Assembly (NCBI RefSeq): GCF_036786105.1
Contig: NZ_DAIQRQ010000012.1
Location: 41,838 to 105,837, forward strand
DNA: 64,000 bases
Direction: 5' to 3'
Source of the DNA: Ohtaekwangia sp036786105
GTDB lineage: Bacteria; Bacteroidota; Bacteroidia; Cytophagales; Cyclobacteriaceae
The notes beneath the pieces were generated by a model that was not told the DNA's origin, made no database searches, and saw nothing but the letters and a program-made list of their open reading frames with translations. Made by a program: the position numbers and the translations under genes. Of the stretch, positions 32,013-40,629 are shown one piece after another (position 1 is the first letter of the stretch; each line of letters starts with the position of its first letter).

Positions 32013-33062
32013 ATGGAATTGATCAAAAGAACAGCAGTTGTACTCAGCCTATTTTTTACTGCATCTATACCAGCTTTGGCCCAGGATGATATAGACAGGT
32101 TGTTGAAAAATGATATTAATGATGGAAAGCTATTAATTGGTGGCTACATCGCTCCCTTCATGAAAAGCGTTGCCCTTGGCCTTAATTCCGGCTGGTATAA
32201 CACCGCAAAAACACACAAGCTTATCGGTATCGATCTTACCATTACCGCCAGCGCAATGACTATTCCAAAAAGCGAGCTGTTCTACGATGTCTCCAAATTA
32301 AATTTATCCAGAGTGGAGCTTGTAGCCCCCGGTAGTGTCAGCCATCCGCAGGGGTCTCCCGACTATCCGAATGCTCCTACTATATTCGGGCCAGACAGAG
32401 CGCCTGTTTACCAGGAGAAAGGAAATCTTTTACCGAACAATACATACGAAGGCCCCAGCGGTCTTGATCTCAAACACAATGTAGGCAATAACTGGATGCC
32501 CGTGCCCATGGTGCATCTGGGTATAGGTCTGCCGAAAGGAACAGATCTGAAGGTGCGGTTTACACCTTCCATTGATATTAATGATAACTCACATTTCAAA
32601 CTGTTTGGTATAGGTGTTATGCACGATGTAAAGCAATATATACCGGGGCTTCGTTTATTGCCTTTCGATCTTTCGGCTTTTGTAGGATATACACACCTGG
32701 CGATCAACTATAAATATACTAATACGGATATCATGACCGACAACGCCAGAGGTGAAATGGCCATGAATGCCACGACTATTCAGGGAGTTATCTCTAAAAA
32801 AGTGTCGGTGCTTACCGTATACGGTGGTCTTGGCTACAACATTGTTAAATCTAACCTGAGCATGCTGGGTAAATGGGATGTGAACAATGATGGAACATAC
32901 CAGTCGCAAGAGGTTAATCCATTAGATTTGCGCTATACAGCATCCGGCCCGCGCATGTCGGCTGGGTTTCGCCTGAAGCTGGCAGTGTTTACCTTACATG
33001 CTGACTATACATTACAAAAATACAACGCACTCACCGTTGGTTTCGGTATCAACGTGCGATAA
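32013..33062 (+). CDS. DUF6588 outer-membrane beta-barrel-like protein
   Basis: A 349-residue exported protein with a signal peptide (ends PALAQDD, about residue 23), then a pattern of amphipathic strands ending in an aromatic-alternating C-terminus (HADYTLQKYNALTVGFGINVR). The opening DDIDRLLKNDINDGKLLIGGYIAPFMKS and the middle LPKGTDLKVRFTPSIDIND match DUF6588, a family found mainly in Bacteroidota. Beta-barrel topology is predicted from strand pattern only. Function is unknown. It has its own terminator and is followed by another beta-barrel gene on the same strand. Confidence 0.75.
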   Translation: MELIKRTAVVLSLFFTASIPALAQDDIDRLLKNDINDGKLLIGGYIAPFMKSVALGLNSGWYNTAKTHKLIGIDLTITASAMTIPKSELFYDVSKLNLSRVELVAPGSVSHPQGSPDYPNAPTIFGPDRAPVYQEKGNLLPNNTYEGPSGLDLKHNVGNNWMPVPMVHLGIGLPKGTDLKVRFTPSIDINDNSHFKLFGIGVMHDVKQYIPGLRLLPFDLSAFVGYTHLAINYKYTNTDIMTDNARGEMAMNATTIQGVISKKVSVLTVYGGLGYNIVKSNLSMLGKWDVNNDGTYQSQEVNPLDLRYTASGPRMSAGFRLKLAVFTLHADYTLQKYNALTVGFGINVR

Positions 33063-33084
33063 GTTAATCTTTACACTGTAGAAT

Positions 33085-33113
33085 AAAAGCAACGGTATCG
33101 GGCCGTTGCTTTT
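33085..33113 (+). terminator. Terminator of the DUF6588 gene
   Basis: AAAAGCAACGG and CCGTTGCTTTT form an 11-bp perfect stem with a 7-base loop, followed by a T-rich tail (33110-33120). It begins 23 bases after the stop codon. Confidence 0.88.
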
Positions 33114-33183
33114 GTTTTTTATAGCAGGTTCCATTGCTTTTTCCTGATAAATGTGTGGCATCGCTTTTTCAAAAGGCATAATA

Positions 33184-34191
33184 ATGAAAGCTTATATACG
33201 GAAGTCAGTTGTTATCATGCTTTTTTCGCTGTGTGTATGCAGCGCATTTGCCCAGCGGGATTCAGTATATTATACTTCTTATAAAAAGATCATTACCGGT
33301 CGTTTTTATCTTTCGCAGAAATATACTTCGTTGCGTTTCAGAAATCTTACCGATGGCATTCATATCCGCTATCGCCCCAACACAACGTTGAACATGGGCG
33401 TTGGTGCCACCTATCAATGGGCAACGCTGAACCTGGCGTATGGGTTTGGTTTTCTGAATAACGATTCTGAAAAAGGCAGAACACGATACCTCGATCTGCA
33501 AACACATATTTATGGACGCAAAATATTGGTAGATGGCTTCGGTCAGTTCTACCGCGGCTTTTACCTCGATAACAGCCAGATCAAAGACGGCACCACCGGC
33601 TATTACCAACGTGCTGATGTTAAAGTGCATTTTCTGGGTATATCAGGTATGTATCTCTTCAACCATGCGAAGCTTTCTTATCGTGCGTCTACCCTGCAGA
33701 GCGAGTGGCAACAGCGATCAGCAGGTTCTCTGCTGGCGGGACTCGAGTTTTTTGCAGGCATAGTCAGGGCAGATAGTGCGCTGGTGCCGGCTGCACTGCT
33801 AAAGGAGGACAACGGATCGGCTGTGGGCCGTATTGATTTTGTAGAAGTCGGTCCGAATGTTGGCTATGTGTATACTTTTGTTTACAGGAAGCATTTCTTC
33901 ATTACCGGTCAGGCAACCGTAAGTTTAGACTACGGCCGGAATACATTGCTGGTTGATAACCAGCGTATCACTTCATCGTCTGTAAGTCCTAATTCATCTT
34001 TTAATTTCTTCGCGGGCTATAATTCAAAGACATGGGCTTTCAGTTTTGTATTCGTTAACAAGAACATTAACATCGCCTCGCAGCGCGATAAAAAGATTGA
34101 GCTCAACACAGGCAACCTGCGCTTTAATGTAGTGCATCGCTTTGTGCCGCGCGGAAAAACCAGGAGAATACTGAAGAAAGTTATTGATTGA
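33184..34191 (+). CDS. DUF4421 outer-membrane protein
   Basis: A 335-residue secreted protein matching DUF4421. The family pattern is clear: KIITGRFYLSQKYTSLRF, then YRPNTTLNMGVGATYQWATL with NLAYGFGFLN, then LDLQTHIYGRKILVDGFGQF. The signal peptide (about residues 1-22) ends in SAFAQ. The strand pattern through to the C-terminus suggests an outer-membrane barrel. The ATG at 33184 is chosen because it begins the signal peptide; the longer frame starts within the preceding terminator region. The role of the family is unknown; some members lie near surface polysaccharide genes. Confidence 0.82.
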   Translation: MKAYIRKSVVIMLFSLCVCSAFAQRDSVYYTSYKKIITGRFYLSQKYTSLRFRNLTDGIHIRYRPNTTLNMGVGATYQWATLNLAYGFGFLNNDSEKGRTRYLDLQTHIYGRKILVDGFGQFYRGFYLDNSQIKDGTTGYYQRADVKVHFLGISGMYLFNHAKLSYRASTLQSEWQQRSAGSLLAGLEFFAGIVRADSALVPAALLKEDNGSAVGRIDFVEVGPNVGYVYTFVYRKHFFITGQATVSLDYGRNTLLVDNQRITSSSVSPNSSFNFFAGYNSKTWAFSFVFVNKNINIASQRDKKIELNTGNLRFNVVHRFVPRGKTRRILKKVID

Positions 34192-34193
34192 GG

Positions 34194-34263
34194 AGTCGTT
34201 ATCCGTTAATCGTTACAGGTTAATAGACAAACGGATAACAGCTAACGATTAACCGATAACGGC
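34194..34263. repeat. GTTATCCGTTAATCGTTA-type word repeat
   Basis: The gap between two convergent genes is filled by degenerate alternating words of the kind CGTTATCCGTTAATCG and AACGATTAACCGATAACGG. The two halves are roughly inverted and could pair as one long imperfect hairpin, perhaps serving as terminator for both genes. Confidence 0.5.
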
Positions 34264-34266
34264 TAT

Positions 34267-35040
34267 CTATTTTCCCTTAAACTCCGGCTTGCGTCTCTCT
34301 ACAAAAGCACGCATGCCTTCTTTCTGATCTTCAGAAGCAAAGGCGAGGTAGAAGTTCTTTCGTTCAAACGAGAGGCCCTCATCGAGGTGTGTTTCAAAAG
34401 AACGATTCACGGCTTCTTTGGCAAGCTGTGCTGCTATTGGCGACATCTGCGCTATTTCCCGGGCGAGTTGCACCGCTTCATACAGATACATTTCAACAGG
34501 CACTACCTTGTTTACAAGCCCATACGACAATGCTTCTTCTGCGGATATAAATCTGCCTGTTAGCACAAGTTCCATCGCCTTCGCCTTACCGATTGCTTTG
34601 GTGAGGCGTTGTGTACCACCAGCACCAGGCATAACGCCGATTTTGATTTCTGGCTGACCAAATTTCGAACTCTCGGAAGCAATGATCATATCGCACATCA
34701 TGGCGAGTTCACAGCCACCGCCCAAGGCAAATCCGGACACAGCCGCGATGATCGGCTTTTTGATCTTCCGTATCTGGTCCCACGTACTGAACTGATCGAT
34801 CAACAACATATCGATGGCGCTCTTGTCGGCCATTTGTTTAATGTCGGCTCCCGCTGCAAACGCCTGTTCATTACCGGTAATGATGATGGTGCGCACCGCT
34901 TCATTTTTATCCAGTTGTTGCAGGGCATCACGCAGTTCCTGCATAAGCTGGGTGTTGAGTGCATTGAGCTCTTTCGGGCGGTTTAGTCGGATCAGCGCAA
35001 TGAAAGGTTCGTGCTGTTCGGTAACCTGAATGAATTCCAT
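34267..35040 (-). CDS. Enoyl-CoA hydratase/isomerase (crotonase family)
   Basis: A 257-residue crotonase that probably hydrates trans-2-enoyl-CoA in fatty-acid beta-oxidation. The oxyanion-hole segments AFAAGADIKQMA and GFALGGGCELAMMCD are present. Both catalytic glutamates of classical hydratases can be found, one in GGGCELAM and one in KFGQPEIKIGVMPGAGG. The C-terminal trimerisation helix ends normally at GK. Length is standard. No other beta-oxidation genes flank it. Short-chain enoyl-CoA hydratase is the most likely activity, though paralogues act on other acyl-CoA esters. Confidence 0.9.
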   Translation of the reverse strand: MEFIQVTEQHEPFIALIRLNRPKELNALNTQLMQELRDALQQLDKNEAVRTIIITGNEQAFAAGADIKQMADKSAIDMLLIDQFSTWDQIRKIKKPIIAAVSGFALGGGCELAMMCDMIIASESSKFGQPEIKIGVMPGAGGTQRLTKAIGKAKAMELVLTGRFISAEEALSYGLVNKVVPVEMYLYEAVQLAREIAQMSPIAAQLAKEAVNRSFETHLDEGLSFERKNFYLAFASEDQKEGMRAFVERRKPEFKGK

Positions 35041-35100
35041 CGGGATATGTTTTTATAAATGTAGAGAAGAGCACGAAGGATCAAAAGACCATAAAAAAAG

Positions 35101-35124
35101 AAAAGCCTCCCGGAGGAGGCTTTT
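35101..35124 (-). terminator. Intrinsic terminator inside a divergent intergenic region
   Basis: AAAAGCCTCC and GGAGGCTTTT pair over CGGA. On the minus strand the stem is followed by TCTTTTTTTA. It lies upstream of the enoyl-CoA hydratase start (35040) and downstream of no annotated gene, so it may end a short minus-strand transcript from 35125-35313. No convincing protein is encoded there. Confidence 0.6.
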
Positions 35125-35186
35125 CAAACCAAAAGGCAGTACTTAAAAAAGTGTGCTATGCATACGTAAATAAGATTTTGAATGCT

Positions 35187-35214
35187 TTTGTAACCCTCAT
35201 CCCGATTATTTTTG
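35187..35214 (+). promoter_or_regulatory. Candidate promoter of the LMW-PTP gene
   Basis: TTTG (35187-35190) and a perfect TAnnTTTG match TATTTTTG (35207-35214) are 16 bases apart, slightly short of the usual 17-21. The start codon lies 100 bases downstream. Confidence 0.45.
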
Positions 35215-35313
35215 CACGGGAAAATGATTGGATAGTTGCAGATTTGGACCTAGAAATCTCATAATGAAGGAGTTTGACGTCCTTTGTGCCGCATTTTGAT
35301 AAGGAATAAATAC

Positions 35314-35808
35314 ATGGAACAAGTAAAAATACTGTTTGTATGCCTGGGCAATATTTGCCGTTCGCCCCTGGCAGAGGCTGTTTTCAAGCATAAAATAAAA
35401 GGTACCGCACTCGAAAAAATTGTGAAAGCAGACTCCTGCGGAACGTCCAATTACCACATTGGCGATATTCCGGATAGTCGTACCATTGCCAATGCAAAGA
35501 AAAACGGCGTGGAAATCGATCACTACGGCCGCCAGCTTTGCACAAACGATCTGGAGCAGTTCGATTATATTCTGGCAATGGATAACAGTAACTATCAGAA
35601 TATTCTCCGGCTCGCCCATGCCAGCCATCATTCAGATAAAGTGCAACTGATGCGCAACTTCGATCCGCAGGGCAAAGGCCTGGAAGTACCCGATCCGTAT
35701 TACGGAGGTGAACGTGGTTTTCAGGAAGTGTTTGATATACTCGATCGGTCTATGGATCAGTTCATCGCACATCTTGAAGAAGTACATCTCTCCGGGGCTA
35801 AAGCCTGA
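35314..35808 (+). CDS. Low-molecular-weight protein-tyrosine phosphatase
   Basis: A 164-residue LMW-PTP. The P-loop VCLGNICRSPLAE has the nucleophile Cys and Arg of C-x5-R-S, and the general acid Asp is in VPDPYYGG near the C-terminus. The ATG at 35314 directly precedes the P-loop strand; the earlier TTG frame start is not used. Members act on phosphotyrosine proteins, often in exopolysaccharide control, or on small phosphates. No tyrosine kinase gene is adjacent. Its last 11 bases overlap, tail to tail, with the aspartate kinase gene on the other strand. Confidence 0.92.
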   Translation: MEQVKILFVCLGNICRSPLAEAVFKHKIKGTALEKIVKADSCGTSNYHIGDIPDSRTIANAKKNGVEIDHYGRQLCTNDLEQFDYILAMDNSNYQNILRLAHASHHSDKVQLMRNFDPQGKGLEVPDPYYGGERGFQEVFDILDRSMDQFIAHLEEVHLSGAKA

Positions 35809-37042
35809 CGAGTACCTGCAACGTTGATCGCGAAGACTGCTCCAGCAACACGCCAGCATGATTGCGATACTTCTCGGAAGTAGCAGCATCGTAGTTTTTC
35901 ACCGTAATAAGTGTAAGACCGGTGTTATAGAATACTTCAAACTGCTGCTGCAATTTCTGGATCAGCGACAATACCTTGTGTTCGCGAAAATCGAGGCAGA
36001 AAGAGAACGATATGGCAGAGTTCTGCATCACATTCAGGCGAAGATCAAGGGAGGAGAGCGCCTGAAAGATCGTGCTCAGGTGTTCTTCTGTAATAAATGT
36101 ATAATCAGTCACCTTGCAGGAGATGAGGCACTGGTTGTCTTTAAAAACAATAAGCGGAGGCAGCGAGTCAACAGTACATTCGTGGATCTTCGTTCCGGGT
36201 AAAGACGGATCTTCAAAGTTCTTTACAAAAAGCGGTATACCTTTATTGGCGAGCGGCTTGATGGTTTTCGGATGAATAACATTGGCACCGTAATACGTCA
36301 TTTCTGCGGCCTCACGGAAGGGCAGTTCTTCAAAGACAGTAGCAGCCGGCAATCGCTTGGGATCGGCATTCATTACGCCCGGTACATCTTTCCAGATTGT
36401 AACGGAATCGGCCTGCAGGCTGGAAGCAAATATAGCGGCCGAGAAATCGGAACCTTCACGTCCCAGCGTGGTAGTATATCCTGTATCCGTACGGCCTATA
36501 AATCCTTGTGTGATGATGATGTTTTTGGCAAGTACTGGCTTTAATGCCTGGATACGGGTGGTTGTTTTCGCCCATTCTACTTTGCCTTCGCGATAACAGG
36601 CATCGGTGGCAATGCATGTGCGGGCATCCAGCCAGTGCGAAGATTCTCCCTGTGCGAGCAGGTAATGATGAACAATTACCGATGAGATCAATTCGCCTAT
36701 CGATACTACCTGATCGTATACTTGATCGAATTCACCGGGTGTAGCCAATTGTGCTTCGAGTTCCTTAAAAAGGGAAGCCACCGCTTGGTATACCGGATGT
36801 GATGACGGAAATAATTCGCGGAGTATCTCTTGATGATAGTCGTTGAGTGTGGTAATTTGAGATGAAGCATTTTGACCGGAGGTTGCCAGGCTATGAATTT
36901 TCTCCAGGGCATTGGTGGTTTTGCCCATCGCAGAAACCACTACGAATACATTGTATGGGCCATGCTGGCGGATGATGGATACCACGTTCTTTACGCCGGC
37001 AGCATTTTTCAGGGAGGCACCTCCGAATTTAAAAACCTTCAT
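35798..37042 (-). CDS. Aspartate kinase (monofunctional)
   Basis: A 414-residue aspartate kinase, first step of the lysine/threonine/methionine pathway. The N-terminal MKVFKFGGASLKN is the ATP-binding start (usual form KFGGTS, here A for T). GREGSDFSAAIFASSLQAD and the W-KDVPGV-NADP segment are the substrate and nucleotide loops. About residues 290-414 form the ACT-like regulatory region, which is less conserved. No homoserine dehydrogenase domain is fused. It is transcribed divergently from fbp with only 49 bases between the two start codons, so the promoters must overlap or abut. Confidence 0.92.
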   Translation of the reverse strand: MKVFKFGGASLKNAAGVKNVVSIIRQHGPYNVFVVVSAMGKTTNALEKIHSLATSGQNASSQITTLNDYHQEILRELFPSSHPVYQAVASLFKELEAQLATPGEFDQVYDQVVSIGELISSVIVHHYLLAQGESSHWLDARTCIATDACYREGKVEWAKTTTRIQALKPVLAKNIIITQGFIGRTDTGYTTTLGREGSDFSAAIFASSLQADSVTIWKDVPGVMNADPKRLPAATVFEELPFREAAEMTYYGANVIHPKTIKPLANKGIPLFVKNFEDPSLPGTKIHECTVDSLPPLIVFKDNQCLISCKVTDYTFITEEHLSTIFQALSSLDLRLNVMQNSAISFSFCLDFREHKVLSLIQKLQQQFEVFYNTGLTLITVKNYDAATSEKYRNHAGVLLEQSSRSTLQVLVRL

Positions 37043-37091
37043 TTGAATTGACTAAATCGTTTGCGGAATTAACTTGGGCCAAATTTAAAGC

Positions 37092-38114
37092 ATGCAAAGA
37101 TCAATCAATAAAGCCAACACACCAAGTATTGAAACATCAAGAATTGCCCAGCCTATCGGTAGTACGCTCGATCGGTTCATAAAGAATAACCAGGATCAGT
37201 TTGCCTATGCCAGTGGCGAGCTTTCGCAACTGCTGCGCGATATAGCGCTGGCCTCGAAGGTGGTAAACCGCGAAGTGAACAAGGCAGGTCTGATCGATAT
37301 CATGGGTGCAGTAGGCTCTCAAAATACTGCCGGTGATGATCAGCAGAAACTGGATGTGCTGGCCAACATTCGCTTTACGCGTGCCCTTGCCAAAGGAGGC
37401 GAGGTGTGTGCGCTGGTATCGGAAGAAGCAGAAACTTTCGCTGACCTCAACAACGATGGTAAATATGTAATTGCCATCGATCCGCTGGATGGATCTTCAA
37501 ACATCGATGTGAATGTTTCTATCGGAACGATCTTTTCAATCTATCGCAGAAAAAGTCCGGTAGGCACACCGATACAACCCGATGATATACTGCAGCGTGG
37601 TGCCGACCAGGTAGCGGCAGGCTATGTACTCTATGGTTCCTCCACCATGTTGGTATATACCACAGGCCATGGCGTGAATGGATTTACCTACGAGCCCACA
37701 CTGGGAGAATACTTTCTCTCGCATCCGGATATGCACATGCCTTACGATGGTAGAATATATTCTATCAATGAAGGCTCTGCCAATTCGTTCAGTCAGCCTG
37801 TGAAAGATTATGTACAGTATTGTAAGGATCAGAAATATACTGCGCGCTATATAGGTTCGCTGGTAGCCGATTTTCATCGCAACATGCTGAAAGGTGGTAT
37901 CTATATATACCCTGCAACAGCCAAAGATCCGCAAGGTAAGTTACGCCTCATCTACGAATGTAATGCGCTTGCTTTTGTAGCAGAGCAGGCGGGGGGAAGC
38001 GCCACCAATGGTTCAATGCGTATACTCGATATTAAACCCGATAGTCTGCATCAGCGCACAGCGTTGTACGTGGGTTCGCGAAACATGGTGGAAAAATCAG
38101 CGACCTTCGTATAA
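37092..38114 (+). CDS. fbp: Fructose-1,6-bisphosphatase, class I
   Basis: A 340-residue class I FBPase for gluconeogenesis. The metal-binding signature AIDPLDGSSNIDVN is intact, the upstream SEEAE supplies the acidic pair, and GGIYIYPA with LRLIYECNALAF matches the C-terminal sugar-phosphate site. The N-terminus has about 30 extra residues compared with minimal versions, including SIETSRIAQPIGSTL. A stand-alone gene, divergent from aspartate kinase. Identification is firm. Confidence 0.96.
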   Translation: MQRSINKANTPSIETSRIAQPIGSTLDRFIKNNQDQFAYASGELSQLLRDIALASKVVNREVNKAGLIDIMGAVGSQNTAGDDQQKLDVLANIRFTRALAKGGEVCALVSEEAETFADLNNDGKYVIAIDPLDGSSNIDVNVSIGTIFSIYRRKSPVGTPIQPDDILQRGADQVAAGYVLYGSSTMLVYTTGHGVNGFTYEPTLGEYFLSHPDMHMPYDGRIYSINEGSANSFSQPVKDYVQYCKDQKYTARYIGSLVADFHRNMLKGGIYIYPATAKDPQGKLRLIYECNALAFVAEQAGGSATNGSMRILDIKPDSLHQRTALYVGSRNMVEKSATFV

Positions 38115-38192
38115 AGAACCAGCCCTTCGTAAGAATACCGTAGTATTTTTACTCTTTCGCGGGTTATTTCAGCAAACACAAAACAACCATTC

Positions 38193-39227
38193 ATGAACCG
38201 TTATATTTTTATTTGTATACTCATGATATCGGCTATAGCCGTGCGGGCGCAAAAAGGTTTTACATTAAACGAGCGCAGCGACAAAAAGAAAGTAGAAGTC
38301 TTATATGATGGGAAATTAATCACGGCCTACTGTTATTTTGATTCCACTGAAAAGCCGGTTTTGTTTCCACTCAAAACACTTACAGGTAATGTAGTAACAC
38401 GCGGATATCCCATTGCTCCACGAGCCGGAGAACGCACCGACCATCCGCATCACGTTGGCTTGTGGCTTAACTACGAAAGTGTAAACGGACTTGATTTCTG
38501 GAACAATAGCAACGCTATACCGGCAGAGAAAAAGAATCTGTATGGATCAATCCGTCATATAAAAATACTCAAATCAAAAGCCGGTAAAGATCGTGCTGAA
38601 TTGCAAACACTCAGTCACTGGGTAGATATCAACGGTAAAGTTCTGTTGGAAGAAACGACAGACTTTATCTTCACTGTAAAAGACGGAAGTTTTATAATCG
38701 ATCGCGGTTGTGTGTTGAAAGCGATGACTGATGATGTACTATTTAAAGATGTAAAAGATGGTATGATCGCGTTGCGCGTAGCCCGCCCTTTGGAGATGCC
38801 ATCCAAGCAGGAAGATAAATTTGTAGACGCACATGGCAACGTTACGGCCGTATCCAAGCTTGATAACGGTGGCGTTACCGGGCTCTATGTGAACAAGGAG
38901 GGTGTAACCGGCGATGACACATGGGCCAAACGTTCTGTGTGGACTTGCCTGAATGGCGAGAAGGATGGCGAAAAGATTTCCATCGCCATCATCGATCATC
39001 CTAAAAATCCAGGGTATCCTACCTATTGGCATGCACGTGGCTATGGATTGTTTGCAGCCAATCCGTTAGGTCAAAAAGTTTTCAGTCAGGGTAAAGAAGA
39101 GTTGAATATGAAGCTGAAGAAAGATCAGACAGCAAAATTTCAATACAGAGTCATTATACATTCGGGCGATACGCTTTCATCACAGGCATTGAACGCCATG
39201 GCGGATGATTTTGCCAAGGTCAGATAA
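38193..39227 (+). CDS. Secreted PmoA-family (DUF6807) protein
   Basis: A 344-residue exported protein of the DUF6807 family, often labelled 'PmoA' although unrelated to methane monooxygenase in function. The signal peptide ends near residue 19 (IAVRAQ). Family marks are GYPIAPRAGERTDHPHHVGL, WLNYESVNGLDFW and PTYWHARGYGLFAANPLG. The HPHH cluster and paired histidines suggest a metal or sugar site. Members are common beside carbohydrate-use genes in Bacteroidota and Planctomycetes. No such partner is adjacent here. The role is unknown. Confidence 0.85.
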   Translation: MNRYIFICILMISAIAVRAQKGFTLNERSDKKKVEVLYDGKLITAYCYFDSTEKPVLFPLKTLTGNVVTRGYPIAPRAGERTDHPHHVGLWLNYESVNGLDFWNNSNAIPAEKKNLYGSIRHIKILKSKAGKDRAELQTLSHWVDINGKVLLEETTDFIFTVKDGSFIIDRGCVLKAMTDDVLFKDVKDGMIALRVARPLEMPSKQEDKFVDAHGNVTAVSKLDNGGVTGLYVNKEGVTGDDTWAKRSVWTCLNGEKDGEKISIAIIDHPKNPGYPTYWHARGYGLFAANPLGQKVFSQGKEELNMKLKKDQTAKFQYRVIIHSGDTLSSQALNAMADDFAKVR

Positions 39228-39253
39228 AAATATACCTGTGAAAGATACAAATG

Positions 39254-39280
39254 AAAAAGCCGGACAGAAGCCCGGCTTTT
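39254..39280. terminator. Bidirectional terminator between DUF6807 and DUF5606 genes
   Basis: AAAAAGCCGG and CCGGCTTTT pair across an 8-base loop, with A-run on one side and T-run on the other. It lies between two convergent genes and can serve both. Confidence 0.82.
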
Positions 39281-39301
39281 CGTTTAAGTATAGGTGTAAA
39301 A

Positions 39302-39721
39302 TTATTTCTTCTCTTCTTCGGCAGCGGCTGTAAGGATTTCAGCAGCGTACTTTTGAATCAGTTCATACCATTTCACCAGCTTCTTGATGTCAGATACATA
39401 TACACGATCTTCGTCATAATCAGGAAGTACAGACTTGAGGAATGCTTTCAACTCAGAACCATCGGAGTTGGAGTCTACACCCAAATCGTTGCCATATTCG
39501 GTATGTATCTTTTTTAAAACATTTTCCAGCGCAACAGTACCTTCCTTGGTGGTGGTATAAATTGAAATTTCATTCAACAAGGAAAGACGGTGATTGGCGG
39601 TAGCCACAATTTTTGTCCTGGCTTCATCGAGAGATTCCAGTATTACGCCCGACTTTGTAGGAGCCATTACTTTAAAGAGTCCTCCTTTACCGGAGATCGT
39701 TGCGAGTTCTGCTAAGGTCAT
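39302..39721 (-). CDS. DUF5606 protein
   Basis: A 139-residue soluble protein that fits DUF5606, a family nearly confined to Bacteroidota. The opening LAELATISGKGGLFKVMAPT and KSGVILESLDEARTK are characteristic, and the tail is acidic and lysine-rich (TAAAEEEKK). The N-terminal half looks like a small beta-barrel and the rest is helical. No function is known. It is a single gene ended by the convergent terminator. Confidence 0.82.
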   Translation of the reverse strand: MTLAELATISGKGGLFKVMAPTKSGVILESLDEARTKIVATANHRLSLLNEISIYTTTKEGTVALENVLKKIHTEYGNDLGVDSNSDGSELKAFLKSVLPDYDEDRVYVSDIKKLVKWYELIQKYAAEILTAAAEEEKK

Positions 39722-39765
39722 ACGTACAATTAATCAATGGCCGCAAAGCTAAGGAAAAACAGGTT

Positions 39766-39838
39766 TAATGTTACAGGTTCAAGGCTTAAGGTTCAAAGTT
39801 TAAAGTTCGGGGTTAAAAGTTCAAAGCTCAGGGTTTGA
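39766..39838. repeat. GGTTCAAAGTTTAA-type word repeat
   Basis: CAGGTTCAAGGCTTAAGG and AGGTTCAAAGTTTAAAG are followed by further degenerate copies. This is the inverted sense of the CCTTAAACTTTAAA repeat at 10134-10170. It lies between the DUF5606 promoter side and the engB stop. Confidence 0.55.
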
Positions 39839-39862
39839 GTGGCAGGTCTATAGATATTGCAG

Positions 39863-40474
39863 TTATTCAGATTGTTGATTATATACCTCAAGTGCATCGT
39901 CAATGAAGGCAAGCACTTCATCACGTCCCGTTTTTGTTTCCGCAGAAGTGGTAAGACTTGGCGGCAGTTCATCCCATTCCTGCAGCAGCGTTTTGTTGAA
40001 CTGACTGATGTTTCGCTGCAGCTCGTTGCGACTCAACTTGTCGGCCTTGGTGAAGATAAGAGCCAGCGGTATACCTTTGCTGCCCACCCAGTTGATAAAG
40101 CTCAGGTCAATCTTTTGTGGCTCGAGCCGGCAATCGATCAATATAAAAAGGCAGGAAAGGTTTTCGCGTTGCAGTACATACCCTTCTATCATTTTGCCAA
40201 AACCTTCCCGTAAACTTTTACTTACACTTGCATAGCCATACCCCGGAAGGTCTACCAGATACCACGCTTTGTTAATGAGGAAGTGGTTGATGGTTTGTGT
40301 TTTGCCGGGCTTGGCAGAAGTTTTGGCCAGGTCGCGACTTTGAGTTAACATGTTGATCAGCGATGACTTACCAACATTAGAGCGGCCGATGAAGGCAAAT
40401 TCGGGCTTATCAGGAAGAGGGCATTTTCGCACATCTGCATAACTGGAAATGAACTCGGCCGAAGTAATCTTCAT
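39863..40474 (-). CDS. engB: Ribosome biogenesis GTPase EngB (YihA/YsxC)
   Basis: A 203-residue TRAFAC GTPase needed for 50S assembly. G1 is GRSNVGKSSL, G2 falls in the loop with SAKPGKTQTINHF, G3 is DLPGYGYASV and G4 is TKADKLSR. All are canonical for EngB, including the family-specific PGKTQ. Length is standard for a single G domain. Divergent from the PorE-like gene. Identification is firm. Confidence 0.95.
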   Translation of the reverse strand: MKITSAEFISSYADVRKCPLPDKPEFAFIGRSNVGKSSLINMLTQSRDLAKTSAKPGKTQTINHFLINKAWYLVDLPGYGYASVSKSLREGFGKMIEGYVLQRENLSCLFILIDCRLEPQKIDLSFINWVGSKGIPLALIFTKADKLSRNELQRNISQFNKTLLQEWDELPPSLTTSAETKTGRDEVLAFIDDALEVYNQQSE

Positions 40475-40629
40475 CTGTTAAAGTAATAATTGAAGCCCAA
40501 AATACTAAGTTTGTAATAAATGTGTCTTTATGATTTCAAATTTCTGTTTCTAAATCCACAGTTTTTCCTATCTTGTAGTATAATTGTAAACCTTTTTTAT
40601 TAATACTTTAGTGTAAAACTTTTTAAGCA

